This document shows positions 1 through 11,300 of a stretch of 64,000 nt of DNA, piece by piece. Both the position numbers and the translations under genes were made by a program. Each line of letters begins with the position of its first letter. Position 1 is the first letter of the stretch. The stretch is from Sphingorhabdus sp. (GTDB taxonomy: Bacteria; Pseudomonadota; Alphaproteobacteria; Sphingomonadales; Sphingomonadaceae). The notes beneath the pieces are model-generated. The model did not search any database and had not been told where the DNA came from. It was given only the letters and a program-made list of their open reading frames with translations. The DNA is taken from assembly GCA_028279555.1 (NCBI GenBank), contig JANQNO010000005.1, forward strand, positions 434,001-498,000, given 5' to 3'.

Positions 1-1
1 G

Positions 2-709
2 CCGCAGATCATGGAAGCAGTGCTGCGCTCGCAGACGCAGGCCTATTACACCCCCACCCATATCGGCCATTTCGGGCTGGCGCTGGGGAGCTATGCGCAT
101 TTCACATCACCCATCCGCCGCTATGCCGATCTGCTCATTCACCGCGCGCTGGTGGGCGCTTACGGCCTTGAGCAGCCGCAGATAAAAAACAATAAAATTC
201 AGAAAACTACAGCGCTCTCCGGAGAAGAAGCGAGCAAGCTTGACACAATATCGGAAGCCATCAGCCGGACCGAGCGCCGGGCCATGGAGGCCGAACGCGA
301 AACCATCGACCGCTATGTGGCGGCCTATTTGTCGGAACAGGTGGGCCAGATTGTCGAAGCCCGCATCACGGGCGTCCAGAATTTCGGATTTTTCGCGACA
401 GTTGAGGCTATTGGCGGCGATGGCTTGATACCCGTATCAACATTGGGGACAGGCTATTTCGACTATGATGAGGGTGCCCAGAGCCTGACGAGCGAGGACG
501 GCGAGACGGTTTATCGCCCGGGCATGCGTTTGCAACTGCGTTTGGCAGAGGCGAATCCGGTCTCCGGATCGCTGCGTTTTGAGCTTCCGGAAGTACGCGA
601 ATCCGCCCGGAAGTTTGCGCCCACCGGCAAAAGGCAGGGGAAATACCGCGTGGGGAAACGTGGAAGGCCTTCAAATATAAGACATAAAGGCAAACGGAAA
701 CGCCGCTGA
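2..709 (+). CDS. rnr: Ribonuclease R, C-terminal part (5' end outside window)
   Basis: This is the last 235 residues of a 3'-5' exoribonuclease of the RNase II/R family, which degrades structured mRNA and rRNA. The reading frame is open to the window's first bases, so the start lies upstream. The family signature [17 protein letters not shown] is at residues 34-50 of the fragment. An S1 RNA-binding domain follows (about residues 112-200, with [17 protein letters not shown]). The basic tail, rich in Lys and Arg, is typical of RNase R rather than RNase II. An AT-rich stretch at 180-212 encodes an Asn/Lys-rich loop (IKNNKIQK) between the catalytic core and the [10 protein letters not shown] helix. 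It looks like a small recent insertion. The gene converges on the stress-protein gene downstream. Confidence 0.93.
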   Translation, partial: PQIMEAVLRSQTQAYYTPTHIGHFGLALGSYAHFTSPIRRYADLLIHRALVGAYGLEQPQIKNNKIQKTTALSGEEASKLDTISEAISRTERRAMEAERETIDRYVAAYLSEQVGQIVEARITGVQNFGFFATVEAIGGDGLIPVSTLGTGYFDYDEGAQSLTSEDGETVYRPGMRLQLRLAEANPVSGSLRFELPEVRESARKFAPTGKRQGKYRVGKRGRPSNIRHKGKRKRR

Positions 710-740
710 CATCCGCAAACTTAGCTTGGCTGTATCAAAA

Positions 741-815
741 ACCGCTTGTCTCCAGCGAAGTCGAGAGACGGGCAGGCTAGCAGTTCATGTCTCGACTCGG
801 CTCGACACGAACGGC
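741..815. repeat. Intergenic imperfect inverted repeat (REP-like, family-1 relative)
   Basis: The arms are 741-770 and 787-815. The left arm reads ACCGCTTGTCTCCAGCGAAG and continues TCGAGAGACG. The reverse complement of the right arm begins GCCGTTCGTGTCGAGCCGAG. Arm ends and core (ACCG..., GTCGAG) resemble the in-frame repeats in pdhC and carA. It lies between the convergent rnr and universal-stress genes, where a long hairpin could act as a bidirectional terminator or mRNA stabiliser. That role is inference, because there is no clear T-tract. Confidence 0.6.
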
Positions 816-828
816 GTTGGAAATAGCA

Positions 829-1284
829 CTAGCTCAACTCTTCGATCATCGCATCATCGAGCCCGCCAGGAATGATAAGGACGGGCCGTGAGAGCGTTCC
901 GCAATCATTACCTGTAAAGTATGAAACCAGCGGGCCAGGATTGCCTTGCGCCGCAGCAGCAAGCACCAGCAGGTTGATATCGGGATTCTCGTCGAGCACT
1001 TCGCGCACGACTTTCACCGCGTCGCCATTCTTGACCGTAATCGAGGGGCGCGTGCCCATTTCGGCCATAATCTCGCCGGCGGCCTGCTGGACAATCTCGA
1101 CTGCTTTTGCCTCGGCATCTGCGGCCATGGTTGCCTGCACTCCCCCAAAGGCAACAAACTCGGCTTGCTCGACCAGCGCGAGGATATGAACTTTACCATT
1201 TGTCTTCACCGCGCGCCGGGCAGCAAAGCGCAGCGCCTTGTGCGATTCGGTGCTTTCATCGACGACCACCAGGTAGCTTCGCAT
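829..1284 (-). CDS. Universal stress protein UspA family
   Basis: A 151-residue single-domain UspA-like protein, cytoplasmic, of the family that binds ATP/AMP and is induced by growth arrest. The N-terminal strand YLVVVDESTESHKALRFAARRA is the usual Usp opening, with an acidic residue after the first strand. The C-terminal half contains LLVLAAAAQGNPGPLVSYF followed by PVLIIP, the normal last strand. The expected G-2x-G-9x-G(S/T) ATP loop is not clean, so nucleotide binding is uncertain. A strong purine-rich site (GGGAGGGG) precedes the ATG by three bases. The gene is divergent from pdhC. Confidence 0.85.
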   Translation of the reverse strand: MRSYLVVVDESTESHKALRFAARRAVKTNGKVHILALVEQAEFVAFGGVQATMAADAEAKAVEIVQQAAGEIMAEMGTRPSITVKNGDAVKVVREVLDENPDINLLVLAAAAQGNPGPLVSYFTGNDCGTLSRPVLIIPGGLDDAMIEELS

Positions 1285-1426
1285 TTGCCCCTCCCGTCAT
1301 CTTCCCTGTTTCCGGCACCAAGCCTGCGCGAAAAGACTACCATATGCAAGCCATTGCGGCTTGACGCTGGGGAAAGCGCGGGCTTAATGCGGCGAAGAGC
1401 AAATATCAGATGCGAGAAGGCCCGAC

Positions 1427-2746
1427 ATGCCCATCGAACTCAAAATGCCTGCGTTATCGCCGACCATGGAAGAAGGGACGCTGGCCAAATGGCTGGTCAA
1501 GGAAGGCGATGAGGTCAATGCGGGCGATTTGCTGGCCGAGATCGAAACCGACAAGGCAACGATGGAGTTCGAGGCGGTCGACGAAGGCACCATTTCTCAA
1601 ATCCTGGTGGCCGAAGGCACCGACAATGTGAAGGTGGGCGAGACAATCGCCATGATCGCCGGAGAGGATGAGGACGCATCGGCAGCTTCTGCTGCGGCCC
1701 CAGAAGCGGCTACTCCGCCCCCACCGCCTCCGGCAGAGCCAAAAGCGGAAGCCGCACCAGCCAAAAGCGCATCGCTCTCTGGCGACATGGTCAAGAAAGC
1801 GCCAGCGGCACCCAGATCGGGCGGCGACCGGATTATCGCCTCGCCGCTTGCCCGGCGGATTGCCGAACAATCGGATGTCGATCTGGCGCATGTCACCGGA
1901 ACCGGCCCCGGCGGACGGATCGTCAAGGCCGATGTGGTCGGCGCGCAATCTCTGGACCGGAGTGCTGAGCCTGTCGAAGCACGAGGCGCGGCAGTGAGCC
2001 GCCCTTCGACCGGCTCAGGGCTTGCGGTCCAAAGCCAGCCTGTCGACCCCGGCGATATTCCGCATGAGGTCGAGAAGCTATCCAACATTCGCAAAACGAT
2101 TGCCCGCCGCCTGACCGAAGCGAAGCAAACGATCCCGCATATTTACCTGACTGTGGATATTCAGCTCGACAAGCTGCTCGAGCTGAGAAAAGAGCTCAAT
2201 GCATCGCTGGAAGAGCAGGGCGTCAAGCTTTCGGTCAATGACCTTTTGATCAAGGCGCTGGCCAAGGCGCTGATCGCTGTGCCGAAATGCAATGTCTCCT
2301 TCGCGGGCGATAATATGATCAAATATAGCCGCGCGGATATATCTGTCGCGGTCAGCACCGAAAGGGGTCTTATCACGCCAATTATCGAGAGCGCGGACAC
2401 AAAGGCCGTGGGCGCAATCTCGACCGAAATGAAGGCGCTTGCTGAGAAGGCGCGCGACGGCAAGCTGCAACCGCATGAATATCAGGGCGGCACTGCAAGC
2501 CTTTCCAATATGGGCATGTTCGGCATCAAGCAGTTCGATGCGGTCATCAATCCGCCGCAAGCGATGATCATGGCGATCAGCGCAGGCGAACAGCGGCCTT
2601 ATGTGGTCGATGGCGCGCTTTCCGTCGCCACCGTGATGAGCGCCACGGGAAGCTTCGACCACCGCGCAATCGATGGCGCTGATGGTGCGGAATTGATGAA
2701 AGTGTTCAAGGCATTGGTTGAAAACCCGCTGGGGATGCTGGCTTGA
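1427..2746 (+). CDS. pdhC: Pyruvate dehydrogenase E2, dihydrolipoamide acetyltransferase
   Basis: The 439-residue core subunit of the pyruvate dehydrogenase complex transfers the acetyl group from lipoamide to CoA. One lipoyl domain (residues 1-80) carries the lipoylated Lys43 in ETDKATMEF. An Ala/Pro-rich linker follows, then the peripheral-subunit-binding domain (about 136-170, [11 protein letters not shown] ... GTGPGGRI). The catalytic domain (about 212-439) ends with the active-site motif DHRAIDG near His412. Residues 175-202 are foreign to the family and are encoded by an in-frame palindromic repeat, in the flexible linker just after the binding domain. Its stop overlaps the next ORF's TTG. 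E1 subunits pdhA-pdhB lie 57 kb away in this window and are the obvious partners. Confidence 0.96.
   Translation: MPIELKMPALSPTMEEGTLAKWLVKEGDEVNAGDLLAEIETDKATMEFEAVDEGTISQILVAEGTDNVKVGETIAMIAGEDEDASAASAAAPEAATPPPPPPAEPKAEAAPAKSASLSGDMVKKAPAAPRSGGDRIIASPLARRIAEQSDVDLAHVTGTGPGGRIVKADVVGAQSLDRSAEPVEARGAAVSRPSTGSGLAVQSQPVDPGDIPHEVEKLSNIRKTIARRLTEAKQTIPHIYLTVDIQLDKLLELRKELNASLEEQGVKLSVNDLLIKALAKALIAVPKCNVSFAGDNMIKYSRADISVAVSTERGLITPIIESADTKAVGAISTEMKALAEKARDGKLQPHEYQGGTASLSNMGMFGIKQFDAVINPPQAMIMAISAGEQRPYVVDGALSVATVMSATGSFDHRAIDGADGAELMKVFKALVENPLGMLA
1950..2034 (+). repeat. Family-1 palindromic element inserted in frame in pdhC
   Basis: Left arm 1950-1979 and right arm 2004-2034 are inverted copies. 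Both contain TTGGACCG or TCTGGACCG, then CTGAGCC, then GTCGAAG, separated by a 24-base centre. The element adds about 28 codons without a stop or frameshift. The encoded peptide contains [18 protein letters not shown]. The same element in opposite orientation is in carA (48716-48804). The insert-free length is inferred from the usual E2 linker, not from an alignment. Confidence 0.85.
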
Positions 2747-3417
2747 GTTACACGGATTTCTCGCTGAAGGGAAAATACATCACGATAATGCTCTATGGCT
2801 ATATGTTTGAAGAGATTCGACAAATGGGAGCAGTTTCTAGAGCGCTTTATGGCTTAGAAGAGTTGGGCGAAGAGCAATTTCATGGAAAGTCGCTAAACTT
2901 TGGCCCGCAAATCAACGAAACATATTTTGTGAAAGCTGTAGAAAATTTTGTTGTCTATTATGTGGGCATAATTGCAGTAATCTTCATACTTCATCCCAAG
3001 GCGCTTTTCGAAAAGAAGTTTGATATCCGCTTGGCGTTTGAAACAGATACCATTGATGAGCTTCGTTTTCACGCCATCGAACATGAGGTGAATAGTCTGT
3101 CATACAAGGGCATTTTGGATCTTGCAGGAATCATTGAAAAAAAGACGAATTTTTCACTTTTTGAAACTGATTTTCAAACTAGACGCGCAGCTAGGTTGAT
3201 GGCAATTAGAAACCTGCTTGTTCACAATCGAGGAATTGTAAACAGGCGGTATATTCAAAACTCAGCAAATCGATCACTGAAACCAGGTTCAGATATCCAA
3301 GTGCCAAACAACCTACGCGTCCGCAACTGGCTAGGAATTCAAGCAAGAATGATGGATCACAGATTTCGGGAAAAATTTGATGTGCCGAAGGACTACCTTC
3401 GCTGGCGCAATGACTGA
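2743..3417 (+). CDS. HEPN-like protein of unknown role, AT-rich, within the pdhC-lpd operon
   Basis: I do not recognise a named family with certainty. The 224-residue protein is mostly alpha-helical by inspection and contains RNLLVHNRG near residue 162. This matches the RNxxxH catalytic motif of HEPN ribonucleases, with the hydrophobic-His-Asn-x-Gly continuation seen in RiboL-PSP-type HEPN proteins. A hydrophobic stretch ([15 protein letters not shown], about residues 69-83) could be a membrane segment or buried helix. The TTG start overlaps the pdhC stop (TTGA), with GGGGAT as a plausible ribosome site. An alternative start is the ATG at 2788. Base composition is clearly AT-richer than the flanking pdhC and lpd, so recent acquisition is likely. 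The ORF is intact and cotranscription is implied. Confidence 0.6.
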   Translation: MSYTDFSLKGKYITIMLYGYMFEEIRQMGAVSRALYGLEELGEEQFHGKSLNFGPQINETYFVKAVENFVVYYVGIIAVIFILHPKALFEKKFDIRLAFETDTIDELRFHAIEHEVNSLSYKGILDLAGIIEKKTNFSLFETDFQTRRAARLMAIRNLLVHNRGIVNRRYIQNSANRSLKPGSDIQVPNNLRVRNWLGIQARMMDHRFREKFDVPKDYLRWRND

Positions 3418-3431
3418 AGAAGGCCAATCAA

Positions 3432-4867
<1,436 letters not shown>

Positions 4868-4868
<1 letters not shown>

Positions 4869-5788
4869 TGGCCCAAGGTACCCATGATTTTGCGCCCGAT
4901 CCGCGCAACGACGAAATCCTGATCAATATCAATGGCAAGCTGGTACCGCGCGCGCATGCGGGTATTTCAGTCTTCGATAGCGGCTTCATGCTGGGCGACG
5001 GCGTTTGGGAGGGTATCCGCGTTCACAAGGGCAAGATGGCCTTTCTGGATGCGCATCTCGACCGTCTGGAAGAAGGTGCCAAGGCTATCGTCATCGAAAT
5101 TAGAATCAGCCGGGAAGAACTGACGCAGCGGCTTTATGAGACCATAGATGCCAACACTATGGATGCTTGCCATATCCGGCTCATGGTGACGCGGGGGATC
5201 CGCTCGACGCCCTATCAGGATCCGCGCACGATCATCAGCCCGGCCACCATCGTGATCATCGCCGAGCATAAGGAACCACTACCCAAAACGGTGGAGGAAG
5301 GGATTTCGCTCTTTACCGTGCATGTGCGCCGCGGCGATCCTGCGGTACAGGATCCCAAGCTTAACAGCCATTCGAAGCTGAACTGTATAACTGCCTGTAT
5401 TCATGCGATACGTGCAGGGGCCGATGAAGCGCTGATGCTTGATCCGCACGGCTTTGTTGCGACCTGCAATTCGACGCATTTCTTCATTGTGCGCGGCGGC
5501 GAGGTATGGACGTCGAGCGGCGATTATTGCCTGGGCGGGATTACCCGCGGCAATGTCATCCGCCTGTGCCGCGAGAATGGCATCCCGGTTTTCGAAAAGA
5601 ACTTCTCGCTGACCGATGTCTATGGGGCGGACGAAGCCTTTGTTACGGGTACTTTTGCCGGCGTAGTGCCAGCCCATACCATCGATGGCCGTATCCTCAC
5701 GCAGGGGCGCGGACCGATGGTCGAGCGGCTGCAGGGATTATACAAGGCGCTGATCGAGCAGGATATTGCGGAGCACAAGCGCCCATGA
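4868..5788 (+). CDS. Aminotransferase class IV (branched-chain / D-amino acid aminotransferase-like)
   Basis: A 306-residue PLP-dependent fold-type IV transaminase. The family opening with the GDGVWEGIRV motif (residues 38-47) is present, and the Schiff-base lysine is probably in HSKLNC (about residue 177). The usual class IV signature, where a Glu and an Asn frame the cofactor, reads VATCNSTHFF here: the Glu position holds Thr and the Asn holds His. Substrate and even reaction are therefore uncertain. It could act on a branched-chain or D-amino acid, or as a lyase. It overlaps lpd by one base upstream and the sulfotransferase-like gene by four bases (ATGA) downstream, so it is translated as part of one operon. 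Confidence 0.8.
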
Positions 5789-6558
5789 GTGATATTGTCC
5801 GTATCGCCATGTGGTCGGGGCCGCGCAATATCTCGACCGCGATGATGCGCAGTTTTTCGTCGCGCAAGGATTGCTGGGTGAGCGATGAGCCCTTCTATGG
5901 CGCGTTTCTCAAGGAAACAGGGCTGGAACAGCCGCTTTCCGAAGAAACGATGGCGAGTATGGATTGCGACTGGCATTCGGTTGCCGATGCCGTCCGGGGC
6001 TCGCCGCCGGACGAGAAAACGATCTGGTATCAGAAGCATATGCCGCATCACATGGTGGGCCCGATCGATATTCTCGATTTTCCGGGGCACGCCCATGCCT
6101 TTTTGATCCGCGATCCCGATCTGGTCGTGGCCAGCTATGCTGCCAAGAATGACCTGCGCGAAGCGCATCTGCTGGGCTATGCCAAACTGGCCGACTATCA
6201 CAGGCGCATTTCGGATAGGCTGGGCGAGGCTGCACCGGTTATCGACAGCAATGCCATCCTCGCAAATCCCAAGGCGCAGCTTTCCGCTTTGTGCAATTCG
6301 CTCAAGATTGCCTGGGATCCAGCGATGCTCGCCTGGAAGGAGGGGCGGCATCCAGCCGATGGCGCCTGGGCAGATCATTGGTATAATGCAGTTTGGAATA
6401 GCAGTACTTTCGGACCGCCAACGCCTTTCAAGCCGCTGTCCGGCGATGCGCGGCGGATTTCGGACGAGTGCCGGGCCGACTATGATTATCTGGTGGGCTT
6501 CTGCATAGGCGGCGAGGAACAGACGGCCCGAATGCGTGCCACTGGCAATGCAGAGTGA
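5785..6558 (+). CDS. Sulfotransferase-like P-loop protein
   Basis: A 257-residue protein. I chose the ATG at 5785 because it overlaps the preceding stop (ATGA) and puts the conserved strand at the N-terminus. The reading frame extends further upstream only as antisense-type noise within the aminotransferase gene. WSGPRNISTAMMRSF (residues 9-23) resembles the 5'-phosphosulfate-binding loop of PAPS sulfotransferases, and AFLIRDPDLVVASY (about 104-117) resembles the 3'-phosphate-binding region. Substrate is unknown. Translational coupling to a class IV aminotransferase suggests the two act on the same amine or amino acid pathway, which is inference. Confidence 0.7.
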   Translation: MSDIVRIAMWSGPRNISTAMMRSFSSRKDCWVSDEPFYGAFLKETGLEQPLSEETMASMDCDWHSVADAVRGSPPDEKTIWYQKHMPHHMVGPIDILDFPGHAHAFLIRDPDLVVASYAAKNDLREAHLLGYAKLADYHRRISDRLGEAAPVIDSNAILANPKAQLSALCNSLKIAWDPAMLAWKEGRHPADGAWADHWYNAVWNSSTFGPPTPFKPLSGDARRISDECRADYDYLVGFCIGGEEQTARMRATGNAE

Positions 6559-6606
6559 TTTTGGCTAGGCGTCGAAAATTCGGATTCACAAACAGAAAAG
6601 AGACGG

Positions 6607-7587
6607 ATGCAGCCGCCCGCCAATATTGACAGTTTTTTGGATAGCGCCGGTTTTGGAGATGCCGAGGTCAAACCGCTTGCCGGTGATGCCTCTTTCCGGC
6701 GCTATTTTCGTTTGCAGCGTCCCGACGGGCGTAGCGCGATCCTGATGGATGCACCGCCACCACATGAAGACCCGCGCCCCTTTGTTGCTGTCGCCAAATA
6801 TCTTTCAAGCCATGATTTTCACGCGCCAGAAATCTATGCCGAAGATCTGAATCGCGGTCTGGTGGCGCTCGAGGATTTTGGAGAGCGCCGCATGCGCGAG
6901 CATGCCGATGCCAACCCTTCCCAGGAAGAAGACATTTATCGCAAGGCGATCGATACGCTGATCCGGCTGCGCGAGGTCGAAACCGCCGATTTGCCGCCCT
7001 ATGACGAGGCTGCCTATCTAAAGGAGCTCAATCTTCTTACCGAGTGGTATTTGCCCGCTATGGGGATCGAGGCCGATCAGGGCGAGTGGGAAGCCATGTG
7101 GCACGAATTGCTGCAGGCGCTGGAAGGCGAGATGAACCACTGCGTTACAACGCTGCGCGATTATCACTCGGAAAATCTGATGCTGCTTGATACCGGCGAG
7201 CAGGGACTGATGGATTTCCAGGATGCGCTGGTCGGCCATCCCGCCTATGATCTCGTGTCGCTTTTGCAGGATGCACGGCGCGATGTCGCGCCAGAGCTGG
7301 AAGCGGAAATGCTTGGCTATTATCGGCATCAGACCGGGGTGGGCGCGGATTTCGGGCATCACTACGCGCTGCTGGGTGCGCAGCGGAATATCAAGATCAT
7401 CGGTATATTCACTCGCTTGTGGAAGCGCGATGGCAAGCCGCGCTATCTGGATTTCCTGCCACGTATGTGGGGTCTGCTCGAACGCGATCTCAAACATCCG
7501 GAGCTTGCGAAGTTACGCCGATGGATCGATGGGCATGTTCCACGGGAGCTAAGGCAACGCTCTCCGCAGGAGATGCAGGCGGCATGA
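6607..7587 (+). CDS. amgK: N-acetylmuramate/N-acetylglucosamine 1-kinase (AmgK)
   Basis: A 326-residue aminoglycoside-phosphotransferase-fold kinase. It has a small N-lobe (LAGDASFRRYFRL, residues 24-36), the catalytic loop RDYHSENLM near residues 184-192 (catalytic Asp and Asn) and the metal-binding MDFQDA near 201-206. Its immediate partner is a MurU-type uridylyltransferase with overlapping ATGA. Together these identify the AmgK-MurU route that phosphorylates MurNAc at C1 and converts it to UDP-MurNAc, bypassing fosfomycin-sensitive de novo synthesis. A tsaE gene, often found just upstream in related genomes, is absent here. Confidence 0.85.
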   Translation: MQPPANIDSFLDSAGFGDAEVKPLAGDASFRRYFRLQRPDGRSAILMDAPPPHEDPRPFVAVAKYLSSHDFHAPEIYAEDLNRGLVALEDFGERRMREHADANPSQEEDIYRKAIDTLIRLREVETADLPPYDEAAYLKELNLLTEWYLPAMGIEADQGEWEAMWHELLQALEGEMNHCVTTLRDYHSENLMLLDTGEQGLMDFQDALVGHPAYDLVSLLQDARRDVAPELEAEMLGYYRHQTGVGADFGHHYALLGAQRNIKIIGIFTRLWKRDGKPRYLDFLPRMWGLLERDLKHPELAKLRRWIDGHVPRELRQRSPQEMQAA

Positions 7588-8309
7588 GCAAAAGTGCCAT
7601 GGTGATGGCTGCGGGGCTGGGTACGAGAATGCAGCCGCTTACCGACAATTGTCCAAAGCCGCTGATCGAGGTCGGCGGTAAACCGCTTCTGCAATATACG
7701 CTCGACAAGCTTCGCGAGGCGAAGGTAAAAAAGATTGTCGTAAATGTCCATTACCTCCCTGAAATGATGGAAGAATACCTGCAGGAATTCTGCCAGGGCT
7801 TTGACTTGCACATTTCCGATGAGCGCGCGTTGCTAATGGAAACAGGCGGCGGCTTAGTGCAGGCGCAGCCTCATATTTCCGAGGAGCCATTTTACTGCGT
7901 GAACAGCGACAATATCTGGACCGATGATGATGTTCCCTCCCTGTCCCTGATGGCGGGCATGTGGGATGGCGAGCAGATGGATGCGCTGTTGCTCCTGATA
8001 CCGAAGGAACGCGCGCATAATCATAGAGGGCCTGGCGATTTCAGTCTCGACGCGAATGGGCGGCTGATCCGCCGCGGCGATGCGCCAAGCGCGCCTTATG
8101 TGTTTACCGGTATTCAACTGATTTCGCACCGCTTGCTGCGCGATCCGCCGGAAGGCCCTTTCTCGACCAATTTTTTGTGGGATCGGGCGCTGGAGGAAGG
8201 CAGGCTCTTTGGCGTGCTGCATCAGGGGGACTGGTTCGATATTGGTCATCCCGGCGCAATTGCTCCTACCGAAGGGATGCTAGGCAAGCTCGCCAGGGCG
8301 CATGGTTGA
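7584..8309 (+). CDS. murU: N-acetylmuramate-1-phosphate uridylyltransferase (MurU)
   Basis: A 241-residue nucleotidyltransferase. The ATG at 7584 overlaps the amgK stop, which fixes the start, although the frame remains open upstream. The nucleotide-binding signature AAGLGTRMQPLT is at residues 8-19 with CPKPLIEVGGKPLL following. The metal-binding Asp is in YCVNSDNIW (about 108-116), and the product-release segment WFDIGHP is near the C-terminus. Known MurU enzymes couple MurNAc-1-P with UTP. The stop overlaps the addB start by eight bases. Confidence 0.86.
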   Translation: MSKSAMVMAAGLGTRMQPLTDNCPKPLIEVGGKPLLQYTLDKLREAKVKKIVVNVHYLPEMMEEYLQEFCQGFDLHISDERALLMETGGGLVQAQPHISEEPFYCVNSDNIWTDDDVPSLSLMAGMWDGEQMDALLLLIPKERAHNHRGPGDFSLDANGRLIRRGDAPSAPYVFTGIQLISHRLLRDPPEGPFSTNFLWDRALEEGRLFGVLHQGDWFDIGHPGAIAPTEGMLGKLARAHG

Positions 8310-11300
8310 GGCCATCCGGCCATCAATTTTCACTCTGCCATTTGGCGGCGACCTGTGTGAGCAAACGGTAGAACTGGTTCTCAAACAATGTGGGCCAGCG
8401 CCGCTTGCGATTTCAAGGGCCACTATCTTCCTTCCCAACAATCGCGCAATCCGGGCGATGCAGGAGGCTTTTGTAAGGCGCGCGGAAAATGGCCTGCTGA
8501 TGCCCCGTCTGATTGCAATCGGCGATCTGGCGCTTGACGAGGCGCTCTCGCCCATGCTCGATCCCGTCGATGGTGAAGCGGATACGCCCGGCCTCATCGG
8601 CCCGCTGCGAAGGCAGCTCATCCTCGCCGGCTTGATCCGGCAGCAATATCGCAAGCAGGCGAAAGAAATCGATGCGACCGAGGTGATGCGCCTCGCGCGG
8701 CTGCTGGCCGAATTGATCGACGAACTGGATATCGAGAAGATTGGGCCGAAGGCATTCGAAGAGCTGGCAGGGCAGCGCGAAGTGGCCGATGACCCTGATT
8801 TGGCGGGGCACTGGCAAAGCTCTTATGAAAATTTGCTGGAGATCCTCCCGCTTTACCGAAAGGAAATGCAGAAACTCGGGCTCGAAGGCCCCGCGGCCTT
8901 GCGCAATATTTTACTGGCGCGGCTGAAGGATCGGCTCGGGCGCGGCGTGCTGCCCAGACCGGTCTTTGCCAGCGGTATTTCAACGGCGGCTCCGGCGATA
9001 GCCGACTTGCTCTCGGCAATTGCAAAATTGGCCGGTGGACATGTCATTTTGCCGCACATCGACCTGGGCATGGATGATGAGGGTTGGGAGGAACTTGGTC
9101 CACCCCCGCAGGAAAAAGGCAAACTTCCCGAATTCGGAAAGGAAACCCATCCGCAATTTCATCTGAAACTGCTGCTTGAAAGGATGGGGGTCAATCGAGG
9201 CGAGGTCGCGCTTCTTGGCAGCGACAAGCGAAATGTCGCGGGCGCGATCAACAGCATCTTTTGCCTGCCAGAGGCGACAACCGCCTGGTCATTGCTAACG
9301 CCAGCCAGGAAAAAGCTCCCGTCGCTGCGGCTTACGGTTGCCGAGGATAGCGCGGAAGAGGCTTTGGCGATCGCGATCATGGTGCGCCGGGCGTTGGAAG
9401 AGCCAGGAAAGCGCATCGCGATTGCGACCCCCGACCGTGAACTGGCAAAACGCATCTCGGAACAGCTCAAGCGCTGGGATATCGCGGTAGACGACACGGC
9501 AGGAAAGCCGCTCCTCCAAACGCCGCCAGGCATGCTGCTTGTTGCACTGGCTCAAATGGTCGCCGATCAATTTTCTGCGTCCAGCCTGCTTGGCGTTGCC
9601 AAACACCCGCTGGTGAGGCCCGAACATCGTCTCGAATGGCTGGAGATGACCCGGGCGCTGGACATGGAGCTAAGGGGGCCGTCTCCCGGACTGGGTCTCA
9701 AGGCGATAACGCGCCAGCTCGCGCGGGCCGCGAAAAACCCTCGCAACAAGGCGCGGAAGGACGAACTCAAGGCTCTGCAGGAATGGTGGAAGCAGTTTGC
9801 CGAGCAGATCTCGCCGCTCGAAAAGGCTGTGGCGCAGGGGTTTGACGCCTTTCTGGCGACGCTCGCCGACATAGCAGGCGAGCTGAGTGATGGCGCGATC
9901 TGGAAAAAGGCCGAAGGGAGGCAGCTTTCTGCCTTTCTGGACGAGCTGAGCGGGCATGATTTCAATCTGGCTGGACATATCGAACGCGAGGCTCTGCCTG
10001 CCTTTTTCGCCGAGCTTGTTGCCGGACAGGTTGTGCGTCCGCCCTATGGCGGGCATCCAAGGGTAGCGCTGTTCGGGCTGCTGGAAGCGCGATTGCAGCA
10101 GGCGGACTTGCTCATATGCGCGGGATTGAATGAAGGCAGCTGGCCGCAATTGCCGACGCCCGACCCCTGGCTCGCCCCCCGCATCCGCAGGCAGCTGGGC
10201 CTTCCGGCATTGGAGCGCAATATCGGGCTGTCCGCGCATGACCTTGCGGGCGCGATCGGTGCGAAAGAGTGTATCATCACGCGGGCAAGGCGTGATCGCG
10301 CTGGGCCCACGGTTGCGTCGCGATTTCTGTTGCGAATCGAGGCATTTCTGGGATCGGCGCTACAGCAGGAAGAAGAGGCAATTGCTCTGGCGCGCAAGCT
10401 GGATCAGCCGGAGGCCAGCGAGCGGCATCTTTTCCCGGCACCGGAAATCAGGCCCAGCGCAGCTCAGCGTGCTGTCCGCCTTTCGGTCACCGATTTCGAC
10501 CGGCTCTTGTCCGACCCCTTTGCGATTTATGCCAAACGTATTTTGCGCCTTCAGCCGCTTGACAGCGTCGATGCAGGGGCGACCCATGCCTGGCGCGGGA
10601 CGCTGGTGCATGACATACTCGAAAAATGGGCGGATGAAGACAATAGCGATCCGGCCAGGCTGATGCAGCGCGTGGATTGCGCGCTTGGTGATGCCGAGCT
10701 GCATCCCGGCCTGCGCGTTCTGTGGCAGCCGCGTATCCTGCAGGGCCTCAAATGGGTGGCGGAAGAAACGCAGCGGCAAATGGATGCAGGCCGAAATCTG
10801 CTATTGGCCGAAGCCGATGGCAAAATCCAGCTTGCAGGAACAGATGTAACCGGCAAGGTCGACCGCATCGATCTGGGCGAGGATGGAAGCCTGACAATCA
10901 TCGACTACAAAACGGGCCAACCCCCAGCGCCCAAGCAAATCAATGCAGGTTATGCCCTGCAATTGGGCCTGCTGGGACATATGGCCATAAACGGATGTTT
11001 CGCTAGACGGAAAAGGCCGGTCGCTGCCCTTGAATATTGGAGTCTGGCCAAGGATCAGCAGGCGAAAGACGGGGCCAATCCTTTTGGTTACCGCCGAAAG
11101 CTGGGTTCGGGCCGGAGCGCGCAAAAAAAAGCGAGTGAAGATCTGATAGCCGATATGGTGGCGCGGGCTGAAGAAGCGATCGAAAAGTGGATCAAGGGCG
11201 ATGCCCCCTTCGTTGCCAAGCTCAGGCCGGAATTCACCAATTATGACGATTATGACCAGCTATCCCGGCTGCAGGAATGGGACCAGCGTCAAAGTCAGCT

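Noticed and set aside
946-1512. A 188-codon plus-strand frame across the universal stress gene and the start of pdhC
   Set aside because: It is antisense to the stress protein and overlaps pdhC out of frame. It has no ribosome site.
5506-5784. N-terminal extension of the sulfotransferase-like gene
   Set aside because: It overlaps the aminotransferase gene out of frame and pushes the sulfate-binding loop far from the N-terminus.
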